A DNA stretch of 64,000 bases, from positions 83,848,103 through 83,912,102 of the forward strand of contig NC_134461.1 in the NCBI RefSeq assembly GCF_047948215.1, read 5' to 3'. Both the position numbers and the translations under genes were made by a program. Shown here in pieces: positions 10,303-20,399 of this stretch. Numbering within the stretch: position 1 is the stretch's first letter; each line of letters opens with the position of its first letter. The notes under the pieces are model-generated. The model saw only the letters and a list, made by a program, of their open reading frames with translations, was not told where the DNA came from and did no database searches. The DNA is from Lycorma delicatula. Its lineage: Eukaryota > Arthropoda > Insecta > Hemiptera > Fulgoridae.

Positions 10303-10734
10303 CTACACCTGCTTTCGGTTACTTGAGTAAAAAAATAAAAAATAAATTGACCGCGACGGAAAACACAAGTAATCATATAGCGCGGTGGAAGTCACGACGG
10401 TGATTCTAGTAAAGTAAATAAAATTAAAACATCCCAACCCCGTTGGGGAAGACACTCGCCTTGTGACGCTTCTGGTCGCTACGCCCCCCCCCCCCCCCAG
10501 CCGTTCATAGCACTGGTGGGTTTTAAGGGAGAAACGTCTTTCGCCCTCTAACCTTTTACATCTCATAGTCATAAAACCAGCCCTTGTTGGGATGCCACCG
10601 ATGTAAATGCCTCCGTAGACATTTACATTAGTGATTTTAAACTCACTTTTGCCGTCGCTGCAGGCCCCACCCGGACATCTTGAATGTTCTACACCGTTGC
10701 CCTCTGAACTAGCTAACCGAGTTCGCGGAAGCAC
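10303..10734 (-). other. Unclassified 143-codon open frame in a GC-richer island
   Basis: The minus-strand frame stays open for 143 codons in DNA with higher GC than its surroundings. It begins MLPRTRLASSEGNGVEHSRC and contains a Gly/Ile-rich stretch (GGIYIGGIP), then TMRCKRLEGERR, and a run of glycines encoded by the C tract at 10482-10499. I see no catalytic motif, signal peptide or domain that I can name. The base composition suggests an inserted element rather than local DNA. It may be the edge of a retrotransposon or DNA transposon whose coding part is missing. Confidence 0.35.
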
Positions 10735-11036
10735 GAACCCCGTGCCTAGTTCTACACTTTATAGAGCCAATTTCGTGTAAATGTTTTATAATTTATTAAT
10801 ATATTATAATTTCATAATATATATTCCAGGCAGATTTAAAATTAGAACAATTAAATAATAAAAGTATTAATTGACAGATAATCAGTACTTACGAAACCCT
10901 ATGAAATAAACATTTTAACCTATGTTCTAGAAAAGAAATAAAAGTAAAAAAAACCTGTTGTTTTAGACAATCACAATAGAAAACCAAAATCTAGTTAAAA
11001 GTTATTTTAACTAGAAAAAAGGAAAATGTTATAATT
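10735..11036. other. AT-rich intergenic DNA
   Basis: No feature recognised. Confidence 0.4.
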
Positions 11037-11800
11037 CAAAAAAAGTTAAATAACCACATAATCTTAACTCAAGGTAAATTCCATTCTTCATTTACGAATT
11101 ATACGTAAAGATTGTGATATCTTATCTTAGGCTTGTTCAGGTCTGGTCTGAAGGATGAACAAAAGGTTTTAACTGGACTTCGAACAGTACGTACAGTTCA
11201 AATTTTAATTACTCGGGTTTTTCTGTTAGAAAAATTCCAGGAAAGACTGGGGCCAAACAATGATTCGTCAAAACTGCCCAAACGGGTTCACTGAATTCTA
11301 TAGCACATTTTAAACGACTTAAGTGAAAGTCTGAAGAGGGGCGTGGTTAAAGATAAATTTTACGTGTCCTACCCCCACTGGTAAATTCACTAGTAAAAAT
11401 AAATTAGAATGATTTTTAGATTTAATAAGTACAGTTTGTACGTAAAAACGTGTGACAGAAATTTCTGTTTGGTTATTTGTTACTTTCGTGGATGATTTTG
11501 GTAAGTTTTACTGTACACTTATTACCATTTTTTGTGCTAATTCATTGAATGTTAACAGTTTTGGTTAAAAGCAAAGCGTATTAGCGTCTAAAAATTGTAT
11601 TACATCTAAATTTTATTTGTTAGTCTATAATACAAAGACATCGATGTTTTATTTTAAAACAGCTTCTTCGTAGGTATGCAGTGTATTTTTTGTATTACGA
11701 TTGATAATGACAGCGTAAAGGTTTTCGGTTACGAGGTGGCAACTCGGAAGTACGAGCATTCGGCTGTAATGAGCATATTTGATCGGCCCCTTGAATCTCG
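11037..11800 (+). repeat. Long dispersed repeat E, copy 1
   Basis: This region and 40240-41075 match over their whole length in the same orientation. Shared landmarks in order: TCTTAGGCTTGTTCAGGTC, CTACTCGGGTTTTTCTGTTA or its variant, AAGTGAAAGTCTGAAG, CTACCCCCACTGGTAAATTC, ATTACATCTAAAT..TTATTTGTTAGTCTATAAT, GGTTACGAGGTGG, and CTTGAATCTCG. Copy 2 has an insertion of about 50 bases near 40430. No long shared open frame survives, no terminal inverted repeats are obvious, and the family is unknown to me. Confidence 0.8.
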
Positions 11801-12729
11801 TAATAACAAAGTTTTACTGTATTTTATTATAAAAATGGTTATTCAATTGATAATTGTTGAATTCATTTGTTTATTATTTTTTTATGATAAAATTTACTCA
11901 GAAGTTGTGTTCCATAAATATAACCATTAAGTATTAAGGTAAAGTACGATTTTATAATTTTAGTTTGACATTGAAAGTGGTTTTATTCAACCACTTACTG
12001 CGGTAGATAAACAATTCGCTCATTGTGAACGTTTCTTTAACCTGCTGAATCACACTTGGCAAGGAAGAGAGTAATTTTATAACAGCGTTTTAGAATCCAT
12101 GGAAAAATAACAAGTAGCGACTAGTTTATGTAATTTTATCAAAAAACAGTAATTTAATAAAACAAATTTGATAAAAGCTAAAAGCATTTTGAGTGATTGC
12201 GTAATCGAATTATCACATAAAATACAAAAAAATTTCTTTATCATGTTGCGAACTCCTTTCCCGATACAATTTTAACCTGAAGATTTTCTGCAGAAAAATT
12301 TACATCAAGTTATTTTTAAACGTATTTTTTTATTTAACCGAGTCAACAAACTAATAATAATATTGCAGCTATTGAAGTTTAATTTACTCAACTTTTACGA
12401 AGTTTTCTATTTGATAGTATGAAATTGATTAAATACATCCCACACCACAACCATTCCTCCAATACGGCTATGCGATAAAGCCGACCTCGACTTTTATCAA
12501 GGAATTGACAACTCATAAACAGATACAAACAGGAAAATGCTATCATAAAAAAAGGTTGCGACGATTTTGCTGAGATTTTGCGGTAATTTAATAGTTTCAC
12601 ACTTTCCCTAACCACAAAACTAAAAATTGTTATTTTCTTTATTATTAAAAGAAAAAAAAAATTGTTTTGTTAAGCTGTTTATAAAATTAGCACGTCGTAT
12701 GTTTACATACTTCGTCGTAGTATCATAAC
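11801..12729. other. AT-rich intergenic DNA
   Basis: No feature recognised, apart from a possible target site at its end (ATCATAAC at 12722-12729). Confidence 0.45.
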
Positions 12730-12890
12730 GTATTTTTTCTTTATTTTGTGTTTAATCTCCGGGTCCACCATTAGGAATTACTTCAGAGAATGAAATGTGT
12801 GTGTGAAAATGTGCCATGCGCGACCGGGATTCGAACCCGGGACTCCGGATGAAAGGCCGCGACGCTACCACTCGCGCCACGGAGGCCGGC
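12730..12890 (-). mobile_element. SINE-1 with 8-bp target duplication
   Basis: The minus strand reads GCCGGCCTCCGTGGCGCGAG (A box), then the B box GGGTTCGAATCC, then GGTCGCGCATGGCACATTTT and the shared tail ending GGAGATTAAAC and A-rich DNA. ATCATAAC flanks it at 12722-12729 and 12891-12898. The A and B boxes are intact, so the copy is young compared with others here. A tRNA gene finder would probably flag it; the aminoacyl stem does not pair fully and the element continues into a SINE body. Confidence 0.93.
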
Positions 12891-12906
12891 ATCATAACCT
12901 ATTATT

Positions 12907-13601
12907 AAAAAATCTAATGTGGACACCACATGACTTCCTTTTACGCCTATTAAATTACATATACACATTTTTTAAATTGAGAAGTTCATAACATTTTATT
13001 TCGTTAAAAATTTCTGATTTTTTTTTAGTTATTTATTTTTCTGTTATTGAATTATTATTCATCGCAAAAGTTTTTTTTACAATGAGAGGTTAATAATTAT
13101 TAATAAATCAATATATTTAAATTTAAAAAAAAGTTAAAAAAAAGATGAAGTCTGATTTGAACCGATGTGCCTTCCCCTTCTAAGATCCAAATATTTCTTT
13201 AAACTTTTTTTTTGTTATAACTCTGAAACCAATGAAAATAGGTACCACTTATGATATTTCATTGAAAAGCTCTCAAGAAGGGCTTATTACTGCATTTAAG
13301 AAAAGTCCAAAAAACAATTTTTTTTGGATTTTGGACTTTTTTGGACGTTTTGGTTCAGTCGCTTGCAATCAAAAGGGGAGGTGCACAACTAGATGTTACA
13401 ACAATCCTAAATGCAAAATTTCAACATCCTACGGCTAATCGTTTTTGAGTTATGCGAGATACATACGTACGTACAGACGTCACGCCGAAACTGGTTAAAA
13501 TGAATTCAGAGATGGTCAAAATGGATATTTCCATTAAAATCTGAAAACCGAAATTTTTCGCGATCATAATACTTCTTTTACTTCGTACAAGGAAGTAAAA
13601 A
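12907..13601 (-). repeat. Hairpin-headed repeat family C, copy 1 (near full length)
   Basis: Used as the reference copy. Its 5' end is at the right: TTACTTCCTTGTACGAAG on the minus strand, then CGCGAAAAATTTCGG, GACGTCTGTACGTACG, AAAAACGATTAGCCGTAGG, GTGCACCTCCCCTTTTGATT, GAGAGCTTTTCAA, a B-box-like CGGTTCAAATCAGACTTC, AT-rich DNA, and a 3' end with CGTAAAAGGAAGTCATGTGG and TGTCCACA. The 3' CGTACAAGGAAGT of typical copies mirrors the 5' ACTTCCTTGTACG, giving 13-bp inverted ends. No open frame spans it. Confidence 0.88.
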
Positions 13602-13859
13602 CAAAGTTGTAATACTTCGCTGACATTGGTTATTTATTCTTACATAGTTAGAAAAAGATGATACGTGAAAATATATCAAAATAAGTTTGGAAAATTCAAA
13701 AATCTATATTTAAAATCTTGATCTGCTTCCCACCTCCAATATTTCTCTTAAAGTATTTTTTTTTTTGGTCAGTTGCACTAAGGCTAGGCCTAGAAAACCA
13801 TAAGAAAGTCAGTTCAGAGATTTGCAATAAATAAAAAGATAGCTTTAAAATTTATTAAC

Positions 13860-14222
13860 AATAAAAGCTAAATAAAGCATCCACGCATGTACTGAGCGTA
13901 ATTTAAAGTTCGGTTTTCAAAATTTTGAGAAAATTAAAACCCAAAAATCTATTTACCCCACCCTCGTGAAGATATTACCTCAAATTTTACAAGATTTCTT
14001 GTCTGTACAAGATTTTATCAAAATAGGTTTATTCAGTCAAATTTTATTAAACTACAAACACGCCATCATACACACGTAAGTACGTACAAATATTACCCCC
14101 ACTTTTTTTATTTGCTTTTTGGGTTCCCTGGGTCATGTAACGTCGAGGAATGCAAAGAAACCCATACCCAATTTTTTGATTGATTACCATACTTTCATTC
14201 TTGCAGCATAGCTCTAGAAATA
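13860..14222 (-). repeat. Hairpin-headed repeat family D, copy 2
   Basis: Reversed relative to copy 1. On the minus strand, AGAGCTATGCTGCAAGAATG, AAAGTATGGTAATCAATC, then ACCCAGGGAACCCAAAAAGC and GTACTTACGTGTGTATG occur in the same order. It extends further 3' than copy 1 does recognisably. Confidence 0.75.
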
Positions 14223-15172
14223 TGATAGCAGGAATGCAAAAATAAAGGTGTAAGTAAAATTTCCATTAATTCAAATATTTTTTTAAACAGATTACGTATC
14301 TCATCATACTTAATCACATTTTTCAAACCATATTCAAAATGTCGTACTTTCATGATTTTATGTAAATAATTTCTGAAGTTTTTTTTAGGTTCTATGTAAA
14401 TTTTGAGAAAGTTCACCGACATGGTATTTTTAACAGATTTAAAAAAAAATTAAGTTTTCAGTTGGATAAGTACGTTTTAATGTAATGACACCGATTTTTG
14501 ACCGAAGTGTATCGAATTGATATTTCATTCAGTTATTCTGCAGCATAACGAAATGTTTGATGATGTTCTTACCATGATATACAATGGTGAGCATCCCCTC
14601 CCCTTTTTCAACATAAGTCATTGAATGAAGAACGTGATTGCCTGACTCGGTTTTTATTATTTCAGTCTATTTATTTTTTCCATGATTTTTAACTATATTT
14701 TTTTGTTAAATTAATTAAAGTACAACAATTAAAATTATTGGAAAAGTGATGGAAAAGCTTAACTTGGAACAATTAGTTGAAAAGTTGAAGTTGGAAAGTA
14801 TCCTGCTTTTATAATCATGATAACTTTTTGTAAAGTTGCTGTGAATAAATTTATTAGATTTGTCCTTTTTCCTTATTTCAAAGATCAAATGATAAAAATT
14901 ACCTTTATCCTCAGTTGAGTGTATATTATCGTTTTCCGACGGTTTTATATATATTTTACGAATCTATGATACACAGAGTCTTCATAAAAGAATGATGGGG
15001 TTTTGAATATGTATTAAATGAAAACAAAGCTAATTACAATTGATGTGCATTTTACGAGAGGTTATCTCTAAAGTAAAGGCCCTTTCATTGTAAAAAAAAT
15101 ACTTTTAAAACTTTTTAAATATTTTTTATTTTATTTTATCGACATTTATTTCGTAGGTTATGTATAGTTAGG
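14223..15172. other. AT-rich intergenic DNA
   Basis: No gene or shared repeat recognised. Confidence 0.45.
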
Positions 15173-15470
15173 TTATCATAATGTAACCCACCGGGTTCAT
15201 CTAGTGATGAGCGCGTCTTCGCAAATCAGCTGATTCCGAAGTCGAGAGTTCTAAGGTTCAAATCCTAGTAAAGCCAGTTACTTTTATACGGATTTGAATA
15301 TTAGATCGTGTGGATAACTGTATTATTTGGTGGTTTGGTTTCAAATAACTACAAATCTCAGGAACGGTCGACCTGAGACTGCATAACACTACACTTCATT
15401 TGCATTCATACATATCAACCTCTGAAGTAATACCTTACGGTGGTTCCGGAGGCTAAACAGAAAAAGAAAG
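15173..15470 (+). mobile_element. SINE-2 copy
   Basis: GTTAGGTTATCATAATGTA and ACCCACCGGGTTCATCTAGT (diverged A box) lead to GGTTCAAATCC, a good B box, then the family body and the tail GAAGTAATACCTTACGGTGG and GGCTAAACAG with an A-rich end. The 5' extension matches the copy at 9067. No target duplication is obvious. Confidence 0.88.
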
Positions 15471-16737
15471 TCTCATGTCCTGTCCTGTTCTTAGTTTACT
15501 ACAAAGTAAAAAATAGACTTCAAAAATGAAGTAAAAATAGAATTTTATAAATTTTGTCTTTTTGAAGGCTGGTCGAAATTTAAAAAAAAAAATTTTTAGA
15601 AAAGTTTCTGTTACGTTATTACTAAGTATTTATAATTACAATTATTATTTTTAATTAGGAAAGAAGGGACACGAATACAATTATTTGAAATAAAATAAAT
15701 AAATAAAAATATGCTAACAAGTCGTTCGCTACTGTTATTTATTATTATTATTATTCTTATTATTATTACAATAGTTAGCTTTAATTTAACATACTTAGTC
15801 TGATTAAATTCATTAAATGACAATTGGTTGTACACAACGACATTCATTGGGTGACAGCAGCGCTGTTTACTGTCTAATCGGGGAAGTATGAGTGGCATCG
15901 TTGACATGTTTTTTAAAACGACTTATTTTTTCTTTTTAATTTTCTATATGATTTTATGACGTATTAAATTTAAATTATTAGTCATCAAACGTAAAGGAAT
16001 TGTATATTATTGATTTTCAATAGACAGGAACGAACGGTTTATTGTGTTCAATAGTGAACCTTAAACTCTGATCTATATATTTTTAATCTTGATTGCAGAT
16101 GAATATTAGTTTACCCCTATGGCATGAGAAAATATTTAATTGATACTAACAAGTGTTAGTGGCATATATCATTATAACTTACCAGAGTACTGGCAAAACT
16201 TCTATATATCAGTCGTCTCAAGCTATCCGTTTTATTTATCCGAACGATTTTTTGCCGTAATTAATTATCGTAATATTTTGCTGAAAATGTTATCGATTTA
16301 AGTCGTTCTTTAGGTGGTACAAAAAATAAAAAAACGAACGACTTATCATATCGTATTTCTGAGAAAATTAAAGTATTTTAGTTCTGAGAAAATTAATGTA
16401 AATACAGCCGATTTAATGTAAATAAAAACCTTTAAAAATCGGATTTTATTGAAGAAAATAGACGAAAGATAGACGGAAAATCGTATTATTCTTTCTTTAC
16501 CTAGTAAACATTATTCTTAATATAGTAAAACAAAAAATGAAATACATGAAATGATAAATGGTAACAGAATAACAAACCTCGGTTACAGTAATTATTCGAA
16601 ATTCCCTCTTTCACAATGTACACAGCACTGCCCGAAGTAAGTAGGTAGGGCCAACCTTATATTGGTAGGTATTGAAATAATAAAAAGGCGTGTAAATGTA
16701 AATGTAATTTTTATTATTACCATCCATTACCTTACGT
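15471..16737. other. AT-rich intergenic DNA
   Basis: Includes an imperfect (ATT)n tract near 15735-15765. A 98-codon minus-strand frame (15611-15907) shows no motif. No convincing TIR for the neighbouring transposase was found here. Confidence 0.4.
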
Positions 16738-17749
16738 TTAGAGTAAATATTGGAAGTGGCCGCCATCTTCTTGAATACAAGCTTCGATTTTTTTTACAGC
16801 GTTTCCTGCAACTTTTTTCAAAGTTCGTGACTGGATATTTAATACAGCTTGTTCAATATTGACTTTCAATTGTTCAAGTGTTCGTGGTTTGTTGCTGTAG
16901 GATTTTTCTTTGAGGGAACCCCATAGAAAAAAATCCGCCGCAGTCAGATAACAAATCTCGACCGATAACACGATTACCAAAGAATTCCTCAACGAAATCA
17001 GAAGTTGAATCTCCGAAGTGCGATGTCGCATCGTCATGTTGTAGCCAGCAGTGTCTGTCTTCCTCTTCCAAGAGTGCGATGAACTGAAATAAAATATCCT
17101 GATATCGTTCTGCATTAATGGTGTACTCGAAAAAAATAGGACCTATTATTTTCTTCCGCGATATCGCGCACCACACGCCCAACTTCTGCGGGTGTAATTG
17201 TTTTTCGTGATAAACGTGGGGATTTTCAGCACTCCAAATTCTACTGTTTCGGCTGTTTACGTAGCCATCCAAATGAAACCGTGCTTCATCTGTGAAAAAT
17301 AACGAATCCATAACATTAATTCCCCCACGCAGAAATCGACGGAACCGTTGACAATATTGTAGCCGTTCTTTGTCGGGCTCAAGAAGTTGATGAACTGTTT
17401 GAATACGATAAGGTCGTAATTGCAATTGTTTGGTCGCCCGATGAATAGTTGATTTAGACAAATTAATTTCAGCACACAAACGTCTGATCGATTTATTTGG
17501 CGAGGCGAGTACTCGGTCTTTGATTTCAGTGACTGTATCTGTATTCAACACTGACGCAGATCTTTTGTGTTCCTTGTTATTAACAGAACCGGTCTCTCTA
17601 AATTTTGCATCTAACCTTAATACTGATGTTTTGTTTGGAGCTGGTTTATCTGGGTACTTATGGCGAAACAAATCTTGCACTGCAACCACTGATTTCGTAC
17701 TGAAGTACGACTTAACCATGAAAACACGTTCATCTAGCGAAAACACCAT
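16738..17749 (-). pseudogene. mariner-type DDE transposase, frameshifted
   Basis: A mariner/Tc1 transposase normally binds the TIRs and cuts and pastes its element at TA sites. From the ATG at 17749 the first frame starts MVFSLDERVFMVKSYFST and carries an insect-type helix-turn-helix (residues about 1-60), a second HTH with SPNKSIRRLCAEINLSKSTI (83-102), the first catalytic Asp in FTDEARFHLDG (D154) and the second in WLQHDD (D239). The segment leading to the third Asp is shortened and frameshifted. LTAADFFLWGSLKEKSYSN, with the third Asp (codon about 16935), continues in another frame (16738-17115) to QYLL and a stop. Without the segment that usually reads WPPRSxD, this copy is inactive. The second motif also has DD in place of DG. 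No TIRs are convincing. Confidence 0.92.
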
Positions 17750-17819
17750 CTTGTCTCTAGCAATACACTGAACGTTACGAATGCATTGTTGTTACTATCG
17801 GTAGTTTTCTACAGATGGA

Positions 17820-17914
17820 TGATGCGTGTGAAAATGCCATGCCTGACCGGGATTCGAATCCGGGACCTCCGGATGAAAAGCCGAAACGCTACCATTCGCG
17901 CAACGGAGGCCGGC
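17820..17914 (-). mobile_element. SINE-1, tail missing
   Basis: The tRNA-like head is complete on the minus strand: GCCGGCCTCCGTTGCGCGAA, the B box GGATTCGAATCCCGG, then GGCATGGCATTTTCACACGC. The homology then stops, so the shared 3' tail is absent and the copy has a shortened 3' end. It lies about 70 bp beyond the transposase start, so it may have disrupted the end of that element. Confidence 0.85.
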
Positions 17915-18245
17915 GATTTAACAAAGCTAAAAAAACTTGTTTATCGACACCAAATTTTGTGTTTTACCTAGGATATCTTAAAAATTACTGGAATTACAGT
18001 TCTGGGACTTGTTTTATCCTATTTCCCAGCTAAAATTACATAAAAAACCACTAACTTTACTCCTTAATTTGGATCCCAAAAATTGCAGTAGGGCTTTTTT
18101 TTATTAGAAGAGCTGAAATCCGAGTGAAATTTTTCGTCAGTCGTAATTCGAAAAAAAGCGTTTCCTGACCTATATTTAAATGGAAATTTTTCATTATTTT
18201 CTCCGGTAGAACACTTCCTGAACGTTTCTTCCTAGGACACTCTAT
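17915..18245 (+). repeat. Repeat G, copy 1
   Basis: Matches 48310-48655 along its length: AACAAAGCTA, AAAAACTTGTTT, AGATATCTTAAAAA homologues, TTCTGGGA.TTGTTTTATC, TTTACTCCTTAATTTGG, TTATTAGAAGAGCTGAAATC and the CCGGTAGAAC region. It holds no open frame of note and its class is unknown. Confidence 0.75.
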
Positions 18246-18312
18246 AAACAATGACAATCATAATTAATTTATATACTTGGTGGAAAACCTCTCTCCATTG
18301 TTCTTTTTATTT

Positions 18313-19060
18313 TTTACTTCCTTGTAGGAAGTATTATAATTACGAAAAATTTTGGTTTTCAGATTTTAACGGAAATATCCATTTTGACTAGTTTCGGTGT
18401 GACGTCTGTACGTACGTATGTATGTGGCATAACTTAAAAACGATTAGCCGTAGAAAGTGGAGATTTTGTATTTAGAACAGTTGTAACATCTAATTGTGCA
18501 CTTCTCCTTTTGATTGTAATCGACTGGATAAAAAATGTGCATACAGGGGTTTCAATTCTGAAACATTTGGATTTTGGACTTTTTCTTAACTGCAATAATA
18601 ACCACTGGTTGAGTGCTATTCAACGATATATCATAAGTGGTACTTATTTTCATTTTTCTAGGGTTATAGTCAAATAAAATTTTAATTAATGAAATATTTG
18701 GATCTTACAAGTGGAAGACATATCGGTTCGAATCCGACTTCATTTCCTTTTGTTTTTTAACTTTTTTTTTTTAATTTAAGAATATTATTAATTTATTACT
18801 GATTATTAACCTTTGATTAAAAAAAAATTGAAAAAATCGAAAGTTATTAGTGAAATAAAATTTTATATATTTTTCATTTTAATTCAGGAATTTTTACAAT
18901 CAGAGGTTAATCATTATTAATAAATCAATATATTTAAATTAAAAAAAAAAAATTTTTTTAAATATATGTATGAAATCGGATTCGAACCGAAGTGTGCATG
19001 GTTGTGGATCCCACACGTTCTGACTTGCACCTCATAACTCCTTGCGCGAAGTGACACAAA
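18313..19060 (+). repeat. Family C, copy 2, with an inverted distal part
   Basis: The plus-strand copy runs from TACTTCCTTGTAGGAAGT through the B-box-like CGGTTCGAATCCGACTTC (about 18724-18741) to AT-rich DNA near 18890. There the orientation switches. From about 18895 the sequence follows the minus-strand form (TTTTTACAATCAGAGGTTAA) and reaches a second, opposing B box (GGATTCGAACCG near 18975). The copy at 32618-33395 has the same inverted arrangement. Confidence 0.75.
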
Positions 19061-19289
19061 ATTAATGTACAAACTAATGTAAAATGCTAAGGAAATTTTT
19101 AGGTCCATTTTTTTTTTTTTGAGTATAATTGAATATTGCATGTATGAAGACGCGTAAACAGTATACCATTCACACTCGCAATATGGTCAAATAGGTGTCC
19201 CGAAGCCCGTGCTTTCCCCTTGTTACCTACAGGAATATGGATCTTAGCTGTCTTATACTGGTTAAGTAGATATAAGAGTTACATTTATT

Positions 19290-19540
19290 TAAAGATTAAT
19301 AAAGGGAATTTTACTCTATCCTAATATTTCAGGTAAGATTGTTGAATTAATAATTGTATAAATATTTGATGTTAATAAAAACTAATATTTTGACAATTAT
19401 GTAATTGTCTACTTTCTTAAAGAATTGCAGGATCGTATCTCACTTTCAAATGAAATAAGTTTAAATGAAGTGCAGCAAAAAATGTGTGTATTTAATTTAA
19501 TAGGTGTACAAGGAAGTCATGTAGTGTCTACATCAGATTT
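19290..19540 (+). repeat. Family C, variant 3' end
   Basis: TTTAAAGATTAATAAAGGGA, then TGAAATAAGTTTAAATGAAG and GTGCAGCAAAAAATGTGTG, lead into the usual C terminus GGTGTACAAGGAAGTCATG and the CATCAGATTTTTTA end. The same variant occurs at 47161-47365, so it is a subfamily rather than a random join. Confidence 0.7.
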
Positions 19541-20392
19541 TTTATTGCTATGTATTGTAGTGTAGTGAATTCCTTTTTTTTTTAGAATTAATATTTTCAA
19601 AAATTCTTTGTTGGAAAATTAAACTCTTTGCCATAACTGTTGTTAATCAGATCTTACAATATACGATAACTTTTTTTTGGGTATACAGAAGTTACGATAG
19701 GAAGAACAATGAACAATGAGGGATGTATGTATATATATATATATATATATAATCTTGTGTATGTTCGTATTTAACCTATATAAATGGGCACGCCGTATAT
19801 TTGTAGCACCCGGGACCAGTCTTTGTGTAGTTCGTCCTCATAACCCGCTTGGAAGTATTGATTGTCATGAGATAGAGAGAGTGAGAGAGAAATTGTATGT
19901 GAATGTCAGAGAGACATCGGGCTATCACTGAAAATTGTTTTATTTTCTTCAACGAAATTATTTCCCTGCTTATAAAATGTAATATACCTTTAACTATTGT
20001 ACCATGTATGTGAATCCCACCGGTCGAAGAAAAAACGAGCTTTTTTTTATTCTTCACTCGGCCGTTGTAGTACAATCCCTGGAAAACCTTCGTTATAAAA
20101 TTTACTCGTCTTGATTTTTGTATCTCTCAATGTTTTTTTTAAATACTTTCATTTCAAAACTAAATTCTGGATTTCAAATATTTATTTGTATGCATTGAAT
20201 GTTAACGTCAATTTTGTTTTATATTTTAGAAGCGATTTAATTTTGTATCATGCGCTTGTTTTAGAATATTCTGTTAAATTTATGTAAAAATAAGGTAAAG
20301 CAGCTATGTCTTGAACTATGTTCGAATCTATGAAAATTTTACTTCTATAATTTTAAATTTTTTATCAAATCGATAAGACATCATAAATATCA
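19541..20392. other. intergenic with a (TA)n tract
   Basis: (TATG)/(TA)n at about 19722-19752 and a GAGAGA stretch near 19876-19890. No gene recognised. Confidence 0.45.
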
Positions 20393-20399
20393 ATGTATA

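Noticed and set aside
10482..10499. C-run as a biologically meaningful G-quadruplex
   Set aside because: A single homopolymer run without additional G tracts; length is unstable and may be a sequencing effect.
12820..12890. A tRNA gene on the minus strand
   Set aside because: The A and B boxes are good, but the acceptor stem does not close, the sequence continues into a SINE body with target duplication, and many copies exist.
12907..13601. Family C as a Helitron
   Set aside because: It has a 3' hairpin (ATGTGG/CCACAT), but the end reads CAGATTTTTT with no CTRR, and the 5' end is a hairpin rather than TC.
15611..15907. 98-codon minus-strand frame as a gene
   Set aside because: It contains an (ATT)n-encoded isoleucine/asparagine stretch and no recognisable domain.
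16620..17815. TIRs of the 17-kb mariner
   Set aside because: Comparing both flanks I found no convincing inverted match; a SINE and diverged DNA adjoin the right side.
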